Below are positions 46,971 to 58,441 of a stretch of DNA of 64,000 nucleotides, piece after piece. Under the pieces are notes generated by a model. It made no database searches and was not told the origin of the DNA. It worked only from the letters and a program-made list of their open reading frames with translations. Numbering within the stretch: the first letter of the stretch is position 1; the number at the start of each line of letters is the position of its first letter. The stretch is from positions 506,989,373 to 507,053,372 of the forward strand of contig NC_081415.1 of the NCBI RefSeq assembly GCF_030272615.1, written 5' to 3'. Origin of the DNA: Cryptomeria japonica. Taxonomy: Eukaryota > Streptophyta > Pinopsida > Cupressales > Cupressaceae. The translations under genes and the position numbers were made by a program.

Positions 46971-47279
46971 TTGCGGAGACAAAATCTTTGCTTTTCTTGC
47001 AATGAGGCTTGTGAGCCTAATCACGTGTGCACAAGGGAAATGGTTAAGGTGTTAGTAGAAGAAAAAGGCACAGAAGGAAAGTTTGAGAAAGAAAAATTTG
47101 CTTCAGATGGGCCTGATGCTTGTGAAAATGAGGATGAAGTAGCTTCTTCATGTCCTTCTTCTATCACGGATGGGTACAATGACGTTCAAGAAATCAAGGA
47201 AGAGTCAATTGTTTCTTCACCTATGGATTCCATTAGTTTCTTTGTGGGTAACTTGGAGGTCAGGCTTGACAAAACCGGT
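46971..47279 (+). pseudogene. Element X zinc-knuckle ORF, 5' part, split by element D
   Basis: Encodes RRQNLCFSCNEACEPNHVC, close to the chromovirus Gag knuckle (LCF.CGE.WEPGH.C type), then about 80 acidic residues. The frame is interrupted by element D at the duplicated target ccggt/ccagt and resumes at 58535. The knuckle suggests X derives from a chromovirus-like Gag. Frames bridge exactly when D and one target copy are removed, so this ORF was open when D inserted. Confidence 0.65.
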
Positions 47280-47583
47280 TGTTGGTCATAAAATGGGCTT
47301 TGTACTACTTGTTAAGCTACGTTGGTTAAGTATGTTAGTGTCGTCGAGGGTAGTTGTCCGTTGCACGACGGTTCCCCAAGGGTGGTAACCGCAACCCTCG
47401 ACCGTGTCTTTATATATGCTCTTGTACTTGTTGTTGGGGACACTGATGTAGAGAATGATTATTGTACTAGACATTTTGGCATTAATGAAAGCATTGCTCT
47501 GAGTTTCTGGTTACTATTCTATCATATGGTTATCATCTGATTGTTGATATGCAATATTAATAACACACCCCACGGGGTAAACA
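47280..47583 (+). repeat. 5' LTR of element D (304 bp)
   Basis: TGTTGGTCAT to GGGGTAAACA. It contains inverted arms GTCGAGGGT/ACCCTCGAC just before TTTATATATGC, the probable TATA box, as in the right LTR (arms 52870-52878 and 52921-52929). Confidence 0.9.
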
Positions 47584-47585
47584 TC

Positions 47586-47607
47586 TGGCGCTGTTGCCGT
47601 CTGAATC
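47586..47607 (+). other. Primer binding site of element D
   Basis: TGGCGCTGTTGCCGTCTG, two bases after the LTR; resembles tRNA-Asp-type sites with changes. Confidence 0.6.
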
Positions 47608-47623
47608 TAGGTAACCACGAAGC

Positions 47624-48430
47624 GTGAATGGCCTACGGAGGATAATGGGCCAGCCCATTGGCAATAGCATCGAGGGGGATGATAGCCGACTGAGAGAACT
47701 TTACGAAGGGGAGAACACATTGACAGGCGACTTCGTGCTCCGGTTCCAGGCGGCTATAGAGACTTTCGTACGAGGGGAGGCTACACAGGAAGAGGTACCC
47801 GAGGGTGTATTCTGGGACACTCTCAACGTCAGTCCAACGGCAAATAGGTTGTTGCACCAACTCCTGCGTCTCCTAGCCCAAGCAACCCTTGCCCACCAGC
47901 ACCGAAGGGAGGAAACCCAGCGTGAGGAGCGACGCCAATAGGTCCTCCGGGAGTACGAAGAAAACAACTGTCGCTGGGAAGAGGAGTGTAATGGCAAGCA
48001 ACGACGGGAAACATGAACCTTGAGCCTCAAGGGCAAAATAAAAAACACTCCTACATTATGTACGGGAATTAATGCCCAACTTATTAAAAAAGGATAGAAA
48101 TAAGAACGCACAAAGTGAGAGGTGGGAGGCCGCACAGAGAACCTTGATTCTGGAACAAGTAGAACGTAGACGGAGGCTGAGGCAACTTGTCGAAGGACGA
48201 CCTGCTGAAGGGTTGCCCGAAGGGAACCAAGGAGGTGTCACGGAGAGTGCAGGAGAAGAAGCCGAAGGAGATTTCTACGTGTCGCCAGAACACCGTAGGG
48301 TGAGAAGCCACGAAGAATTTTTGGAAGAAACAAAGCTACGAAGAAATCTGGTCGAAGAGACCCGGGATTAGTTCAGGAATTTATCCCTTACACCGCGGTC
48401 GAAGAGGGCAACCGTACAACCGAAGGTGCG
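47624..48430 (+). pseudogene. N-terminal Gag-like frames of element D
   Basis: 47624-47941 and 48072-48371 encode short, highly charged segments rich in Arg and Glu (LAHQHRREETQREERRQ; AQRTLILEQVERRRRLRQL), consistent with a helical N-terminal extension before the Gag core. Stops and frame changes separate them. No domain recognised. Confidence 0.45.
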
Positions 48431-48603
48431 AAGGAGGCACAGGCACACGACAGACAGGACCCCCTCTTGGGACCCATCACACCAAGCACGTGGGTACAAA
48501 ACACCATACCCCCAGTCACTCAAACAGGAAACACCACCGGCGCGAGGGGAGTGGCGCGGGTGCACGACAGAAACAACCACCTCTGGGGACACGACCACCA
48601 TCA

Positions 48604-49755
48604 ATGGCCAATAGGCAGAAGTTGTTGAAGTTCACCGGCGACGAGAAGGAGGATCCCGTAAGGCACTGCAAAACCTGCGAAACCATATGGACGGCCAATG
48701 GTGTCACAGACTAGGACAAATGGACGAGGCAATTTCCAACGACATTAGAGGGAGTTGCCATCGACTGGTACTCAGAGATTGATAAAACTGCAGTGGCCAC
48801 ATGGGACACGTTGCGGAAAGCCTTTTAGAAGGAGTTCCGCCTACTCCGGGATGATAATGAAATAGTGGCAGAGATATACAGTACGAAACAAGAACAAAAG
48901 GAATCAGTTCGTGCCTACGGAAGGCATCTGAAGGAGCTAATTGGGAAAATGGAGAGTCAGTCGGCCGACAAACTCAAGAAGAGGTGGTTCGTAGAAGGCC
49001 TAAAACCCAGTTTGAAGAAGAAAATGAAGATAGTCCCTCCTTCGTCATACGATGATGCATACAATAGGGCTATGGACTTAGAAAGTGAATACAAAACGTC
49101 CAAGAAAAAGGGGAAGTCCTCCTCCAAGGAAAATGACTCTTCCTCTGATGAGAGTGGTAACGAGGAGTCGAAAAAGAAAGTGACGGCCATGCAGAGGGAC
49201 ATGGAGCATATGATGAGGGAATTTAGAGCAATGAAAGGCTCTACTAGCCGAACCGAAGGAGACGTGTGGTGCATGGACTGCAAGGAGGAAGGACATGCGA
49301 AGGGTACATGCCCGAAGAAGGCCTTTTGCGAAATTTGCCAAGTAATGGGACACTCCATGAAGGAGTGCCCATACAATATGAAGACCCGAAATACACGAGT
49401 GTTGTTCACTGAGCAGGTCACAACATCCGCACCAGCGGGTACAGCCCAACAAACCAACACGACGGCATCATCTCGAGGTTACCGAGACAACAGACACGAC
49501 AGTGGAAGGAATAACAACAACAATACCCGAAGCTGTGTCCAGTATGGCGCCAAGGGCCGACCAATGATCCAATGTAGGGCATGCAATCAGTGGGGGCACT
49601 TCGCTCGGGATTGCACGAAGGAAACCACCCCTCAACACCTCTACCGATGGTGTGGGCCAGGCGACCATGAGGATGCAAATTGCCCAAAGCCAGGAGTAAA
49701 CCTTTTGAACATTGAACCCACGAAGGCAGAAGTGTTAGCAATCACAAGGGCATAG
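48604..49755 (+). pseudogene. gag: Gag of element D with zinc knuckles
   Basis: Starts MANRQKLLKFTGDEKEDP; the Gag core shows HCKTCETIWTANG, GVAIDWYSEIDKTAVATW and the long helical part to about residue 190. In-frame TAG codons fall near 48712 and 48826. Knuckle-like motifs follow: CMDCKEEGHAKGTC, CEICQVMGHSMKEC, CRACNQWGHFARDC and WCGPGDHEDANC. The frame closes at TAG (49753-49755). Role by family: particle formation. Confidence 0.8.
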
Positions 49756-49968
49756 GCCAAAAAGGCTACATACCCAGATCCTCGCACAGAGACCGAGAGA
49801 GTGCAGGAAGCAAGGGTTGAGATCACAAAGGAAATGGCGGCACAACGACAAAATAGCCACTAGGCCACAAGCCCGTCATGGACGAGGGGAGAAGAAAGAA
49901 TCCTACAGCTAATATTGCAAATAGAGGTACCCGTGAAGATTCAAGACCTCCTTGAAACCATGTCGTAG

Positions 49969-50430
49969 TTGAAAACGGCTATCTTAAACTTCATACCCAC
50001 ACAAGCTAAAACGAGGGAGGTCGTAAGCCCCACGGTCGACCCTATGTTGTTAGTAGTCACTAGCGAACGCCACCCAGTGGTGGTAGAAATGGGCATACTG
50101 GGGACTACCTTGACGGACACCATTGTGAACGAAGCATCAAGAGTAAATGTGCTCCCAGAAGAGACATGGAAAAAAATAGGAAAGCCTACGTTGTGGCCCC
50201 CCACGTTCAACCTGCTAGGGGCAGATCAACACGGGATTAAACCCCTCGATACCCTCATGAGCCAACGGGTGATGATTGGCATGTAGCCATTCGTGCTAGA
50301 TTTTGTAGTGACTCCACTGAAGCAGAAAGGGTACGACGCCATTCTCGGACGCGGGTGGCTAATTGCGGCAAAGGCAAACCATAATTGGAAGCGGAATACG
50401 GTCTCCCTAGAAAGCGTGGGGAGGAAGTAG
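49969..50430 (+). pseudogene. Damaged aspartic protease of element D
   Basis: DTIVNEASRVNVLPEETW occupies the place of the usual ...DGGSGVNVLPEETW motif, so the catalytic Asp-Gly is replaced by Asn-Glu. A TAG at 50284-50286 follows, then the second protease motif DAILGRGWL and another stop at 50428-50430. Predicted inactive. Confidence 0.7.
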
Positions 50431-51228
50431 GTGATCGATCTTCGTATGCAGATGGTGAGTGAGGAGTTGGCATCTTCCTCCGAGTCTGAATCTGAAGGAG
50501 ACCAATTGGGTGGGGATGAAGACCAACGCGGAATGGAGCCCAGTGACGAAGGGGTATTAGAGTTGGAAGCATGCTCAGGGGATGACGGGGTTTCCATGAA
50601 TGGCCTCTTCCATTGGCAAATGGAAGATTATGCGTTGTTTACACCCTTGTGCAATGTATTGAGTATCGAGGAAGAACCAGATACATTCCCCCCCGAATAC
50701 GGGGAATACAAGGAAGGGGAGGCTTGTGTGAATGACACTCCTGCACACGAGTTTCCAAAGGGCGAACCTATTAAATACCAAGAAGCCAAGTTGAAGGAGA
50801 CAAATCTGGGAGAGGCAAGTGATCCCCAGGTCACCCTTGTCGGAGATGGCTGGAACCCAGTGTTGAAAGCCGTAGCCTTCAAAATCCTTATTCTTCTTCT
50901 TCTTCTTATGTACGGGAAGGAGACCGTGGTCCCTATAGAATTTATGGTTCCAGGTCTTCGGATGGCCATTGAAAATAGACTTACCATCAACGGGTCCAAA
51001 TTGAAACCCTACCACGAGAAGCGTGCAGGGGACCCGAGAGGCCGGAGGGACACCCGAGAGTCCAGAGGAGGACCCAAGAGGATGGAAGGGGACCTGAGAG
51101 GCCAGGCAGGCGACTCGAGAGGCACGGGACCAAAGCGGGAGACTCTCGGGCGAGGCAAACCGAGAAGGATGAAGGGCGATCCTAGAGGCACGGGACCCGA
51201 GCCGAAACTTTCTGGACAATTAGATTAG
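50431..51228 (+). pseudogene. Pre-RT linker fused to the integrase C-terminus by internal deletion
   Basis: Residues 1-150 are the acidic linker ending in VGDGWNPVLKAVAFKIL, which normally leads into RT. After a short Leu run encoded by (CTT)n near 50885-50910, the sequence becomes LMYGKETVVPIEFMVP and NGSKLKPYH, typical of the integrase C-terminal end. RT, RNase H and the integrase core are missing. The last 60 residues are GDPRG-like repeats (about 51030-51200). Confidence 0.75.
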
Positions 51229-51315
51229 GAAATTAAATTGAACAAAAAAAAAATTGAGAAAAAAAATAAATATATATATATATATATATTTTTATTTTTT
51301 CTTGAAAGTGGTGGG

Positions 51316-51525
51316 ACCACCGTACGATAGAACCACTACGGTGAGACCACCGTGCGGCGGGATACCGTACTGTGGAACCACCACGAGTAGACCATCGTGC
51401 GGTGGGACCCCGTACGGTCCCGCACGGTGGAATGGGACCCCGCACGGTGGAACCACCGCGGGTAGACCACCGTGCAGTGGGAGCCCGTGCGATGGGACAC
51501 CGTACGGTGCACCACCGTTGACGGA
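51316..51525. repeat. 15-bp minisatellite, 14 units
   Basis: Unit like ACCACCGTGCGGTGG in exact 15-bp register over 210 bp. GC-rich, each unit partly self-complementary. Because 15 is a multiple of three, both strands remain open and would encode five-residue repeats. Located in the 3' noncoding part of element D. Confidence 0.95.
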
Positions 51526-52100
51526 GGTCACTGGCGGTGGAATACCACCATAGGCCTGAAGGAGCACAACAACAAGGGCGGCGGTTTAAAAAAAGGGTGA
51601 AAGGAAAAATACCACGACACGGTAGGGATAAACAGTGGTGATGGCACGTGAAAAGAATACTGCGTCGACATTCAAACAAGCATGCATTTAATTTTTATTT
51701 TTTTTAAAAAAGACGACCAGATTGAAAAAAAAATCATTCGATGGAGTCTGGAGCCAAGACACTGAAAAAATTAGAGTGGAGAAGAAGGTTTTTGGCATCT
51801 TAATATATCACAAAAATGATGTGCGCCATGGACTTCCGTGTGGTTCAAAAGGTTATAAATTGGTGTTGGCGGCACTACCCCTCGACCTCGCTGGGGGCAC
51901 TGTCCCCAGACCCCAGTTTATTTTTGAGCTACAATACACTTTTGAGTTGGGCGAAGGGCATCGGAGAAGTCATAGTAAGTGTTGGGGTTGTTCCGTACTG
52001 TGAGAAAAAAGCCTGAAGCTAAGCATTGGCAAGGAAGCCATAAGCCGTAGAGGGAGACGGATTTGGAGGTTGCGAACAAACAGAATTTGAGGGCAAGAAC
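51526..52100. other. 3' noncoding region of element D
   Basis: Contains short A/T runs and an open frame (51722-52003) without recognisable domain. I see no feature that can be named. Confidence 0.35.
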
Positions 52101-52209
52101 ACGAAGTCGTACGGCACCAGGGACTTATTCAGTCCAGTTATCAGCCTTTGGGGAGTGTGATGGAGGATTTGAGGTGTCTCCTAGCCTTTATGCCAGAGGG
52201 TTGTGGCCA

Positions 52210-52720
52210 CTTCCATGCATGAATGGTACGCTTTGAGGAACTCGGAGTATGTCTCGGCTGGACTTGAAGTTGCCTTGGTGGATGCACAGAGGGCTCGGGA
52301 GGAGCTAACCACCACATTGGAGGCAGTAGTAGCGTGAGACTTAGCTCAGCGTACCCAAGAGTTGGATTCCGAGAGGGCAGCGCGGGTGGCTATCGAGGAC
52401 AAATTGGCTAGGGAGACAGTATCATTTGACTAGCAGTTGGTGGAGGCTGAGACTGAAAAGTGTGTTTTGCAAACAAGTTTGGCACAGGAGGACTGTGATG
52501 TCAAGGAAAAAAAAGACCTCCTTGCGGAAGCAATAATGGTGACATCCGCACTTGTGCATCGGATGGTAGCAAAAAAGGGTTTTCAGGCGAGGATGCAGCA
52601 AATGTATGAGTTTCGAGCTCGACTGGCGTCAGCAGTTTCTGCATCTTCTTCATCGGCGATGCAACTACCTCCTTCAAGGACGCCCCCTCAGCCCCTTCTT
52701 CTCAGTGATTTTCTTATTGT
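52210..52720 (+). pseudogene. Coiled-coil ORF at the 3' end of element D
   Basis: One frame encodes a heptad-like stretch (AQRAREELTTTLEAVV, AQRTQELDSERAARVAIEDK, LVEAETEKCVLQTSLAQED), interrupted by TGA near 52337 and TAG near 52430, followed by a Ser/Pro-rich tail. It lies after the integrase remnant and before the 3' LTR, where some gypsy elements carry an additional ORF. Function unknown. Confidence 0.5.
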
Positions 52721-52806
52721 ATACAGTGTACTTCATCCCCATTTTGTTGTGTTAGTCCCTGATTTTTGTCCTTGTCCGGAGACGACTTTTCTTAGGGTGG
52801 GGATGA

Positions 52807-53022
52807 TGTTGGTCGTAAAATGGGCTTTGCAGTACTTGTTAAGCTACGTTGGTTAAGTATGTTAGTGTCGTCGAGGGTAGTTGTCCGTTGCACAACAGTT
52901 CCCCACGGGTGTTAACCGCAACCCTCGACCGTGTCTTTATATATGCTCCTGTACTTGTTGTTGGGGACACTGATGCAGAGAATGATTATTGTACTAGACA
53001 TTTTGGCATTAATGAAAGCATT
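52807..53022 (+). repeat. 3' LTR of element D, first part
   Basis: 216 bp matching 47280-47495, preceded by a purine-rich tract (AGGGTGGGGATGA). Copia element 2 splits it after gcatt; the remaining 88 bp are at 58442-58529. Confidence 0.9.
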
Positions 53023-53520
53023 TGTTAAAATATAGTCTCAGTCGTAACACACAGAAAACTAATTCTGTTCTCTAATTGTCTCAGCAAACATAATAATAAT
53101 TCTGTTATTTGCGATTTAATTAAGATTGGAATTTAGTTAAGAGTTAAACTAACAAATTTGTTATGCAACATCATTAGTTTGATTAAGGTAATAGCCGGTG
53201 TAGAAGGATTGTGGCTCCACACAGGGGTCACAACCCTATGTGGAACCACGTGGTTCCACATAGGATCGCGACCCCCTATGGAGGCACGATACCATGGAAA
53301 ACAAACGATATATATACGCCACCCTCCCTGATGAATATTTATGAAAATACATAGCGATCAGTGGAAGATATATTCAGTTGCTTTTCGTATCTACAGAGGC
53401 AAATCGATAAAAGACACAAATCGGTTTTACATTCATTCAATCATATGCTAACATTCTAAACTTGACGTCACAGCAAATCAGATTGCTCTGTAAATCTATA
53501 ATAGTCTATTTACATTTACA
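53023..53520 (+). repeat. 5' LTR of copia element 2
   Basis: TGTTAAAATA to TTTACATTTACA. It contains an 85-nt imperfect inverted repeat (53207-53291) around a perfect 30-bp palindrome (53235-53264), about 45 bp before TATATATA (53309-53316). Confidence 0.95.
53235..53264. promoter_or_regulatory. Perfect 30-bp palindrome centred on a G-box
   Basis: Arms CCTATGTGGAACCAC and GTGGTTCCACATAGG meet at CACGTG (53247-53252), the plant bZIP/bHLH G-box core. Conserved in the 3' LTR at 58151-58180. The flanking arms extend the inverted repeat to about 85 nt. Confidence 0.9.
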
Positions 53521-53598
53521 TGGTATCAGAGCCTAACTATTTAAAGATCCGAATAGACTAAAAGCAAAGTTTACAAATTAAAATCGAAGATTTCTCAA

Positions 53599-56500
53599 AT
53601 GGCGAACACAATCAGATTCGAGGACAGACTCGAAGGAGCAGCAAATTATGTGGCTTGGAAAGTCAGAATTATGATAGTATTAAAAGAGAACAAAGTAATC
53701 AAATTCATAAAAGAAGACAAGCCCGAACCTGAGAAAACTGTGTGGAATGAAGGAAATGATAAAGCTATAAAAATCATGATAGATGCAGTAAGGGATCACA
53801 TAATACCACTTATATCAAAATATGACAATGCATATGAAATGTACAAAACCCTTGAAAGGACGTATGAGATAAACAATCCGAGCAAAACCCTAGCCCTAAA
53901 AAGACAGTTGAACCACATAAGTATAAATAAAGGTGAATCTATAAACTCATACTTCATGAGGATAGGTTCACTCAGAGATCAACTGCAAAAACTTGATTAT
54001 CTTGTCGAGAAGCAAGAACTATCAATGATTACCCTAGACACATTACCGGAATCCTGGGAATCATTCAAACAAGGCATAAATGCAAGGGATAAATTCATAA
54101 AATTTGATCGACTAAGGGATGATTGTCTCCTTGAAGAACCAAGGCAAATGAAAGGGGGAAATCACAAAACCAAAGATGAGGACCTACACATTCTGAATAC
54201 CGACTCCCGTAACAAAGGCAAGAAGAGAAACTTCAAGAAAAGAAAATCCCACCATGGAAAAAGCTTTCATAAGAAAGACATGTCAAAAATTCAATGTCAC
54301 AGATGTGATCAATACGGACATATGCCATTTAATTGTCCTGAAAAAGTAAAACAGCAGGCATCATTCGCCAAAGTAGAGAGGAACACAGAACTTGAATCTG
54401 AGAAGTTTGTATTATATTCAACACTATCAAGTCAAGCTTCAAACAAGTCTAACACCTGGGTAATAGACAGTGGATCGTCAAGACATGTCACCGGATTCAA
54501 AGAATTATTAGACTCAATGGAAGAGGGATCAAATGAAGAGGTAACAATAGGGGATGACTCTGCACAACCAGTAAAAGGTGTCGGGACATGTACAACCAGA
54601 CTAAAGTCTGGAATCTCAATTCAACTCACCGGAGTACTATTTGTACCAGGTATCAAAAGGAACCTAGTCTCTATCTCTGCACTTGAGGACGATGGATACA
54701 GAGTCTCATTCACAGAAGGAAAGGTAATGGCATGGCCAAAAACATCCACCTTCAAAAGAGCACAAGTGATTGGTTACAGACAAGGACACCTATATGAATT
54801 GTGTAATGAGCTAAATCAAACCTTGCTTCATGAAGTCACAGATCAAACAGAAATTTGGCATAGAAGACTAGGACACTTACACTTTCGTGCTCTACCCTCT
54901 ATGGAGAAATTAGTCACAGGACTACCTAAACTAAAGCCAATTCATTCAGATGTTTGTAAAGCATGTGCACTAGGGAAAAACACTAAAAGCTCTTTTCCCT
55001 GCAGCTCTAGAAAAACTAAAGGAGTACTAGAACTAGTTCACTCTGACTTATGTGGGCCTATGTCTGAACCATCACTAGGAAACGCATTATACTATGTACT
55101 CTTTGTAGATGATTTTTCTAGGAAAACTTGGATTTATTTTCTTAAAAGTAAGGAATCTGAAGATATTCTTAGGAAATTTAAAGAGTTCAAATCTATTACA
55201 GAAAATCACTCTGGTAGGAAAATCAAAACTCTAAGGACTGACAATGGTAGGGAATACACATCAGATGTATTTAAAGAGTTTTGTAAAGATGTTAGGATTA
55301 AGAGGGAGTTCATTGTACCCTACAATCCTCAACAAAACGGGGTTGCTAAAAGAAAGAATAGAACAATAGTAGAAGCGGCAAGGGCTATGTTGTTGGATCA
55401 AAACCCTGAAACTGCACTTTGGGGAGAAGCCACTAATACCATTGTATACATTCAAAACAAATGTCCTCACTCTCATATTGGTGACAAAACTCCTGAAGAA
55501 GTCTTTACTGGAATTAAACCTGATATTAGCCATCTCAAAATATTTGGATGTCCTATTTATATTCATATTAAGGAGAAAAGAACTAAACAAGAACCTACTG
55601 GGTAGAAAGGGATTTTTGTAGGATATAGTGAAACATCTAAAGCCTACCGAATATTCATCCCTAGACAAAGACAAATAGAATTAAGTAAAGATGTCATATT
55701 TGAAGAAGATGTAGCCATTAACAAAACAAGGAGTTCCATCACACCTGAGATCCCAGCTAATTCCATCAATTTGGAAGAAGATTCTCTTTCTGAAACTCAG
55801 AGGGAGCATCCAAAAAAAACACCTTGGAACTTGAGAACACTACAACAAAGAATTTCAGGAAAAGACCACTATGGGCCACCAAAATAGTGCAGGAAGCAGA
55901 ATCCTTTGCAGCACCTAGAGGAACATTTAGAGAAAGCAAAATACCTTCAAAATTTGCTAGCTATGTTACTCTAATGATAGACCTCATAAATGTTGAACCC
56001 TCAAGTGCCAGAGAGGCTCTTAAACAACAAGTATGGAAGGATGCCATGATAGAGGAATATCAATCTATCTTAAAGAATGATGTATGGAAAATTGTGCCTA
56101 GACCTAAAGGAAAATCAGTTGTATCTTCTAAATGGCTCTTTAAAATTAAGCATGTTGTTGATGGTAGTGTAGAAAAACATAAGGCAAGATTTATTGCTCG
56201 AGGCTTCTCACAGAAGGAAGGAATTGACTATGAAGAAACATTTGCACCTGTTGCATGATACACTTCTGTCAAAACAATCCTGGCTATAGCAGCATCTAAA
56301 GAATGGAAAGTTCATCAAATGGACGTAAAAACTGCATTTTTGAATGGAACAATTGAAGAAGAAGTATATCTAGAGCAACCTGAGGGATTTGAGGTAAATG
56401 ATGCAAAAACACATGTATGCAAGTTAGAGAAAGCACTGTATGGGTTAAAACAGGCTCCCAGAGCATGGTATGAAAGAATTGACAATTACTTATTAGGGAT

Positions 56501-57521
56501 AGGTTTCTCTAAGAACATTGTTGATCCAAATCTTTATTTCAAAACAATCAAAGGTGAAATGTTGATACTGATATTATATGTAGATGACTTATTAATTACA
56601 GGCGAAGATCATCTCATTGCAAAATGCAAACAGGAACTAGCTTCAGAGTTTGAGATGAAGGATTTAGGTCTACTCCATTATTTCCTTGGATTAGAAGTAT
56701 GGCAAAGATCAGATGGTATTTATCTAAATCAAGGTAAATACACCATTGACATTCTGAAGAGATTTGGAATGATGAATTGCAAGCCAATGTCATCTCCTAT
56801 GGAAACAAACCTTCATAGACTAAAAGAAGCTATAGCAGATTCCAAATTTGCAGATCCAACATTATACAGACAGATTATTGGATCACTAATGTACCTAGTC
56901 AATACCAGACTTGATATATGTTATGCAGTAAATGCACTCAGTCAACACCTGGTTGAACCCAAAGAAATACATTTGGTTGCAGTAAAGCATATATTGAGAT
57001 ATCTACAAGGTACTTTGGACTATGGACTCCATTATGAACACATTGCATTGAACCTACATGGATACTCTGATTCAAATTGGGCTGGAAGCGTGATAGACAG
57101 TAAGAGCACTTCAGGATGCTGTTTCAGCTTAGGATTAGCTATGGTATCTTGGATCAGCAGAAAACAATCATCTGTAGCTCAGAGCTCCACAGAAGCTGAA
57201 TATATAGTTGCATCCATGGCAGCTAAGGAAGCCGTATGGTTGAGGAAACTGATAGAAGGACTGTTTGGTGAAAGTTTGAAGCCTACAATCATTCATTGTG
57301 ACAATCAGAGCTGCATTAAACTTTCAGTGAATCCAATTTTCCATGATAGATCCAAACACATTGAGATCCCATATCACTATGTGAGAGACATGACAGAAAG
57401 AAAAGTAATAAGACTGGAATATGTCAATACAGGAGATCAGACAGCTGACATTCTCACCAAACCTCTAGCAAGAGTGAAAATTGATCACTTCAGGAAGTAT
57501 CTTGGTATGGCTAAAATGTAA
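53599..57521 (+). pseudogene. gag-pol: Copia Gag-Pol polyprotein, element 2
   Basis: Gag (MANTIRFEDRLEGAANYVAW; UBN2 core), CCHC knuckle CHRCDQYGHMPFNC, protease TWVIDSGSSRHVTG, GAG-pre-integrase WHRRLGHLHF, integrase (VHSDLCGPM, LRTDNGREY), RT (MDVKTAFLNG, LILYVDDLLITG) and RNase H (SDSNWAGS, STEAEYIVA, IHCDNQSC). Breaks: TAG at 55603-55605, a frameshift near the A run at about 55814-55821, and TGA at 56256-56258 where Arg is expected (CGA to TGA). The integrase motif reads NGVAKRKNR; the catalytic Glu of NGVAERKNR is Lys. Total about 1,300 codons, normal for copia. Confidence 0.95.
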
Positions 57522-57938
57522 TTGATACATATAAAGATGTTTAATTTATGTAAACTTCTTGGTCATATAATTAAGTATATGAAGTATGTAACTTTTCCCT
57601 GTGTACATTTCTAAAGGATGACGATTCTTTAGTTAATGAACACTTGTAGTTCAACATTGTAATGTGACGATCTTATAAATGTTTGGACGATCATATAAAT
57701 TGAAAATCAGACAACTTGAATATCAGTAATATGATAAGTTATAGTAGACATTATATCAGCGGATTAATGTCAGTGCACATACTATAACAGGGATATCAAA
57801 GTGAGTATATCCTTAGTATCACAGGCTGATACTTAAACTTGGATATCAAAGTGAGTATATCCTTAGTTTCACCTAGGTGATGTGATTCTCATGAGCTCAG
57901 TTAAGTTTTAGGTCTATACTCCTAAGACTAAGAGGGAG
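57522..57938 (+). other. 3' UTR of copia element 2 with stem-loops
   Basis: Two copies of GGATATC-N7-GTATATCC (57791-57812, 57841-57862), a stem-loop GTATCA/TGATAC (57816-57832) and a perfect 12-bp palindrome TCACCTAGGTGA (57869-57880), followed by the polypurine tract. Position mirrors the hairpin cassettes of copia element 1. Confidence 0.7.
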
Positions 57939-58436
57939 TGTTAAAATATAGTCTCAGTCGTAACACACAGAAAACTAATTATGTTCTCTAATTGTCTCAA
58001 CACACAGAATAATAATTATGTTATTTGCGATTTAATTAAGATTGGAATTTAGTTAAGAGTTAAACTAACAAATTTGTTATGCAACGTCATTAGTTTGATT
58101 AAGGTAATAGCCGGTGTAGAAGGATCGTGGCTCCACACAGGGGTCACGACCCTATGTGGAACCACGTGGTTCCACATAGGATCGCAACCCCCTGTGGAGG
58201 CACGATCCCATGGAAAACAAACGATATATATACACCACCTTCCCTGATGAATATTTATGAAAATACACAGCGATCAGTGGAAGATATATTCATTTGCTTT
58301 TCGTATCTACAGAGGCAAATCGATAAAAGACACAAATCGGTTTTACATTCCTTCAATCATATGCTAACATTCTAAACTTGACATCACAACAAATCAGATT
58401 GCTCTGTAAATCTATAATAGTCTTTTTACATTTACA
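57939..58436 (+). repeat. 3' LTR of copia element 2
   Basis: 498 bp, same ends as the 5' LTR; long inverted repeat at 58123-58207 with the 30-bp palindrome at 58151-58180. Confidence 0.95.
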
Positions 58437-58441
58437 GCATT

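Larger units (their letters stand above)
53023..58436 (+). mobile_element. Ty1/copia element 2, complete with both LTRs
   Basis: 5,414 bp; LTRs of 498 bp (53023-53520, 57939-58436) with about 19 differences by eye (about 96% identity); target duplication gcatt (53018-53022, 58437-58441). Primer site TGGTATCAGAGC (53521-53532) directly after the LTR, polypurine tract AAGAGGGAG (57930-57938). One gag-pol frame with two stops, one frameshift and an integrase active-site change. Among the younger insertions here. Confidence 0.97.

Noticed and set aside
51233-51679. Arg/Gly/Pro-rich proteins on both strands
   Set aside because: They result from the 15-bp minisatellite, whose period is a multiple of three.
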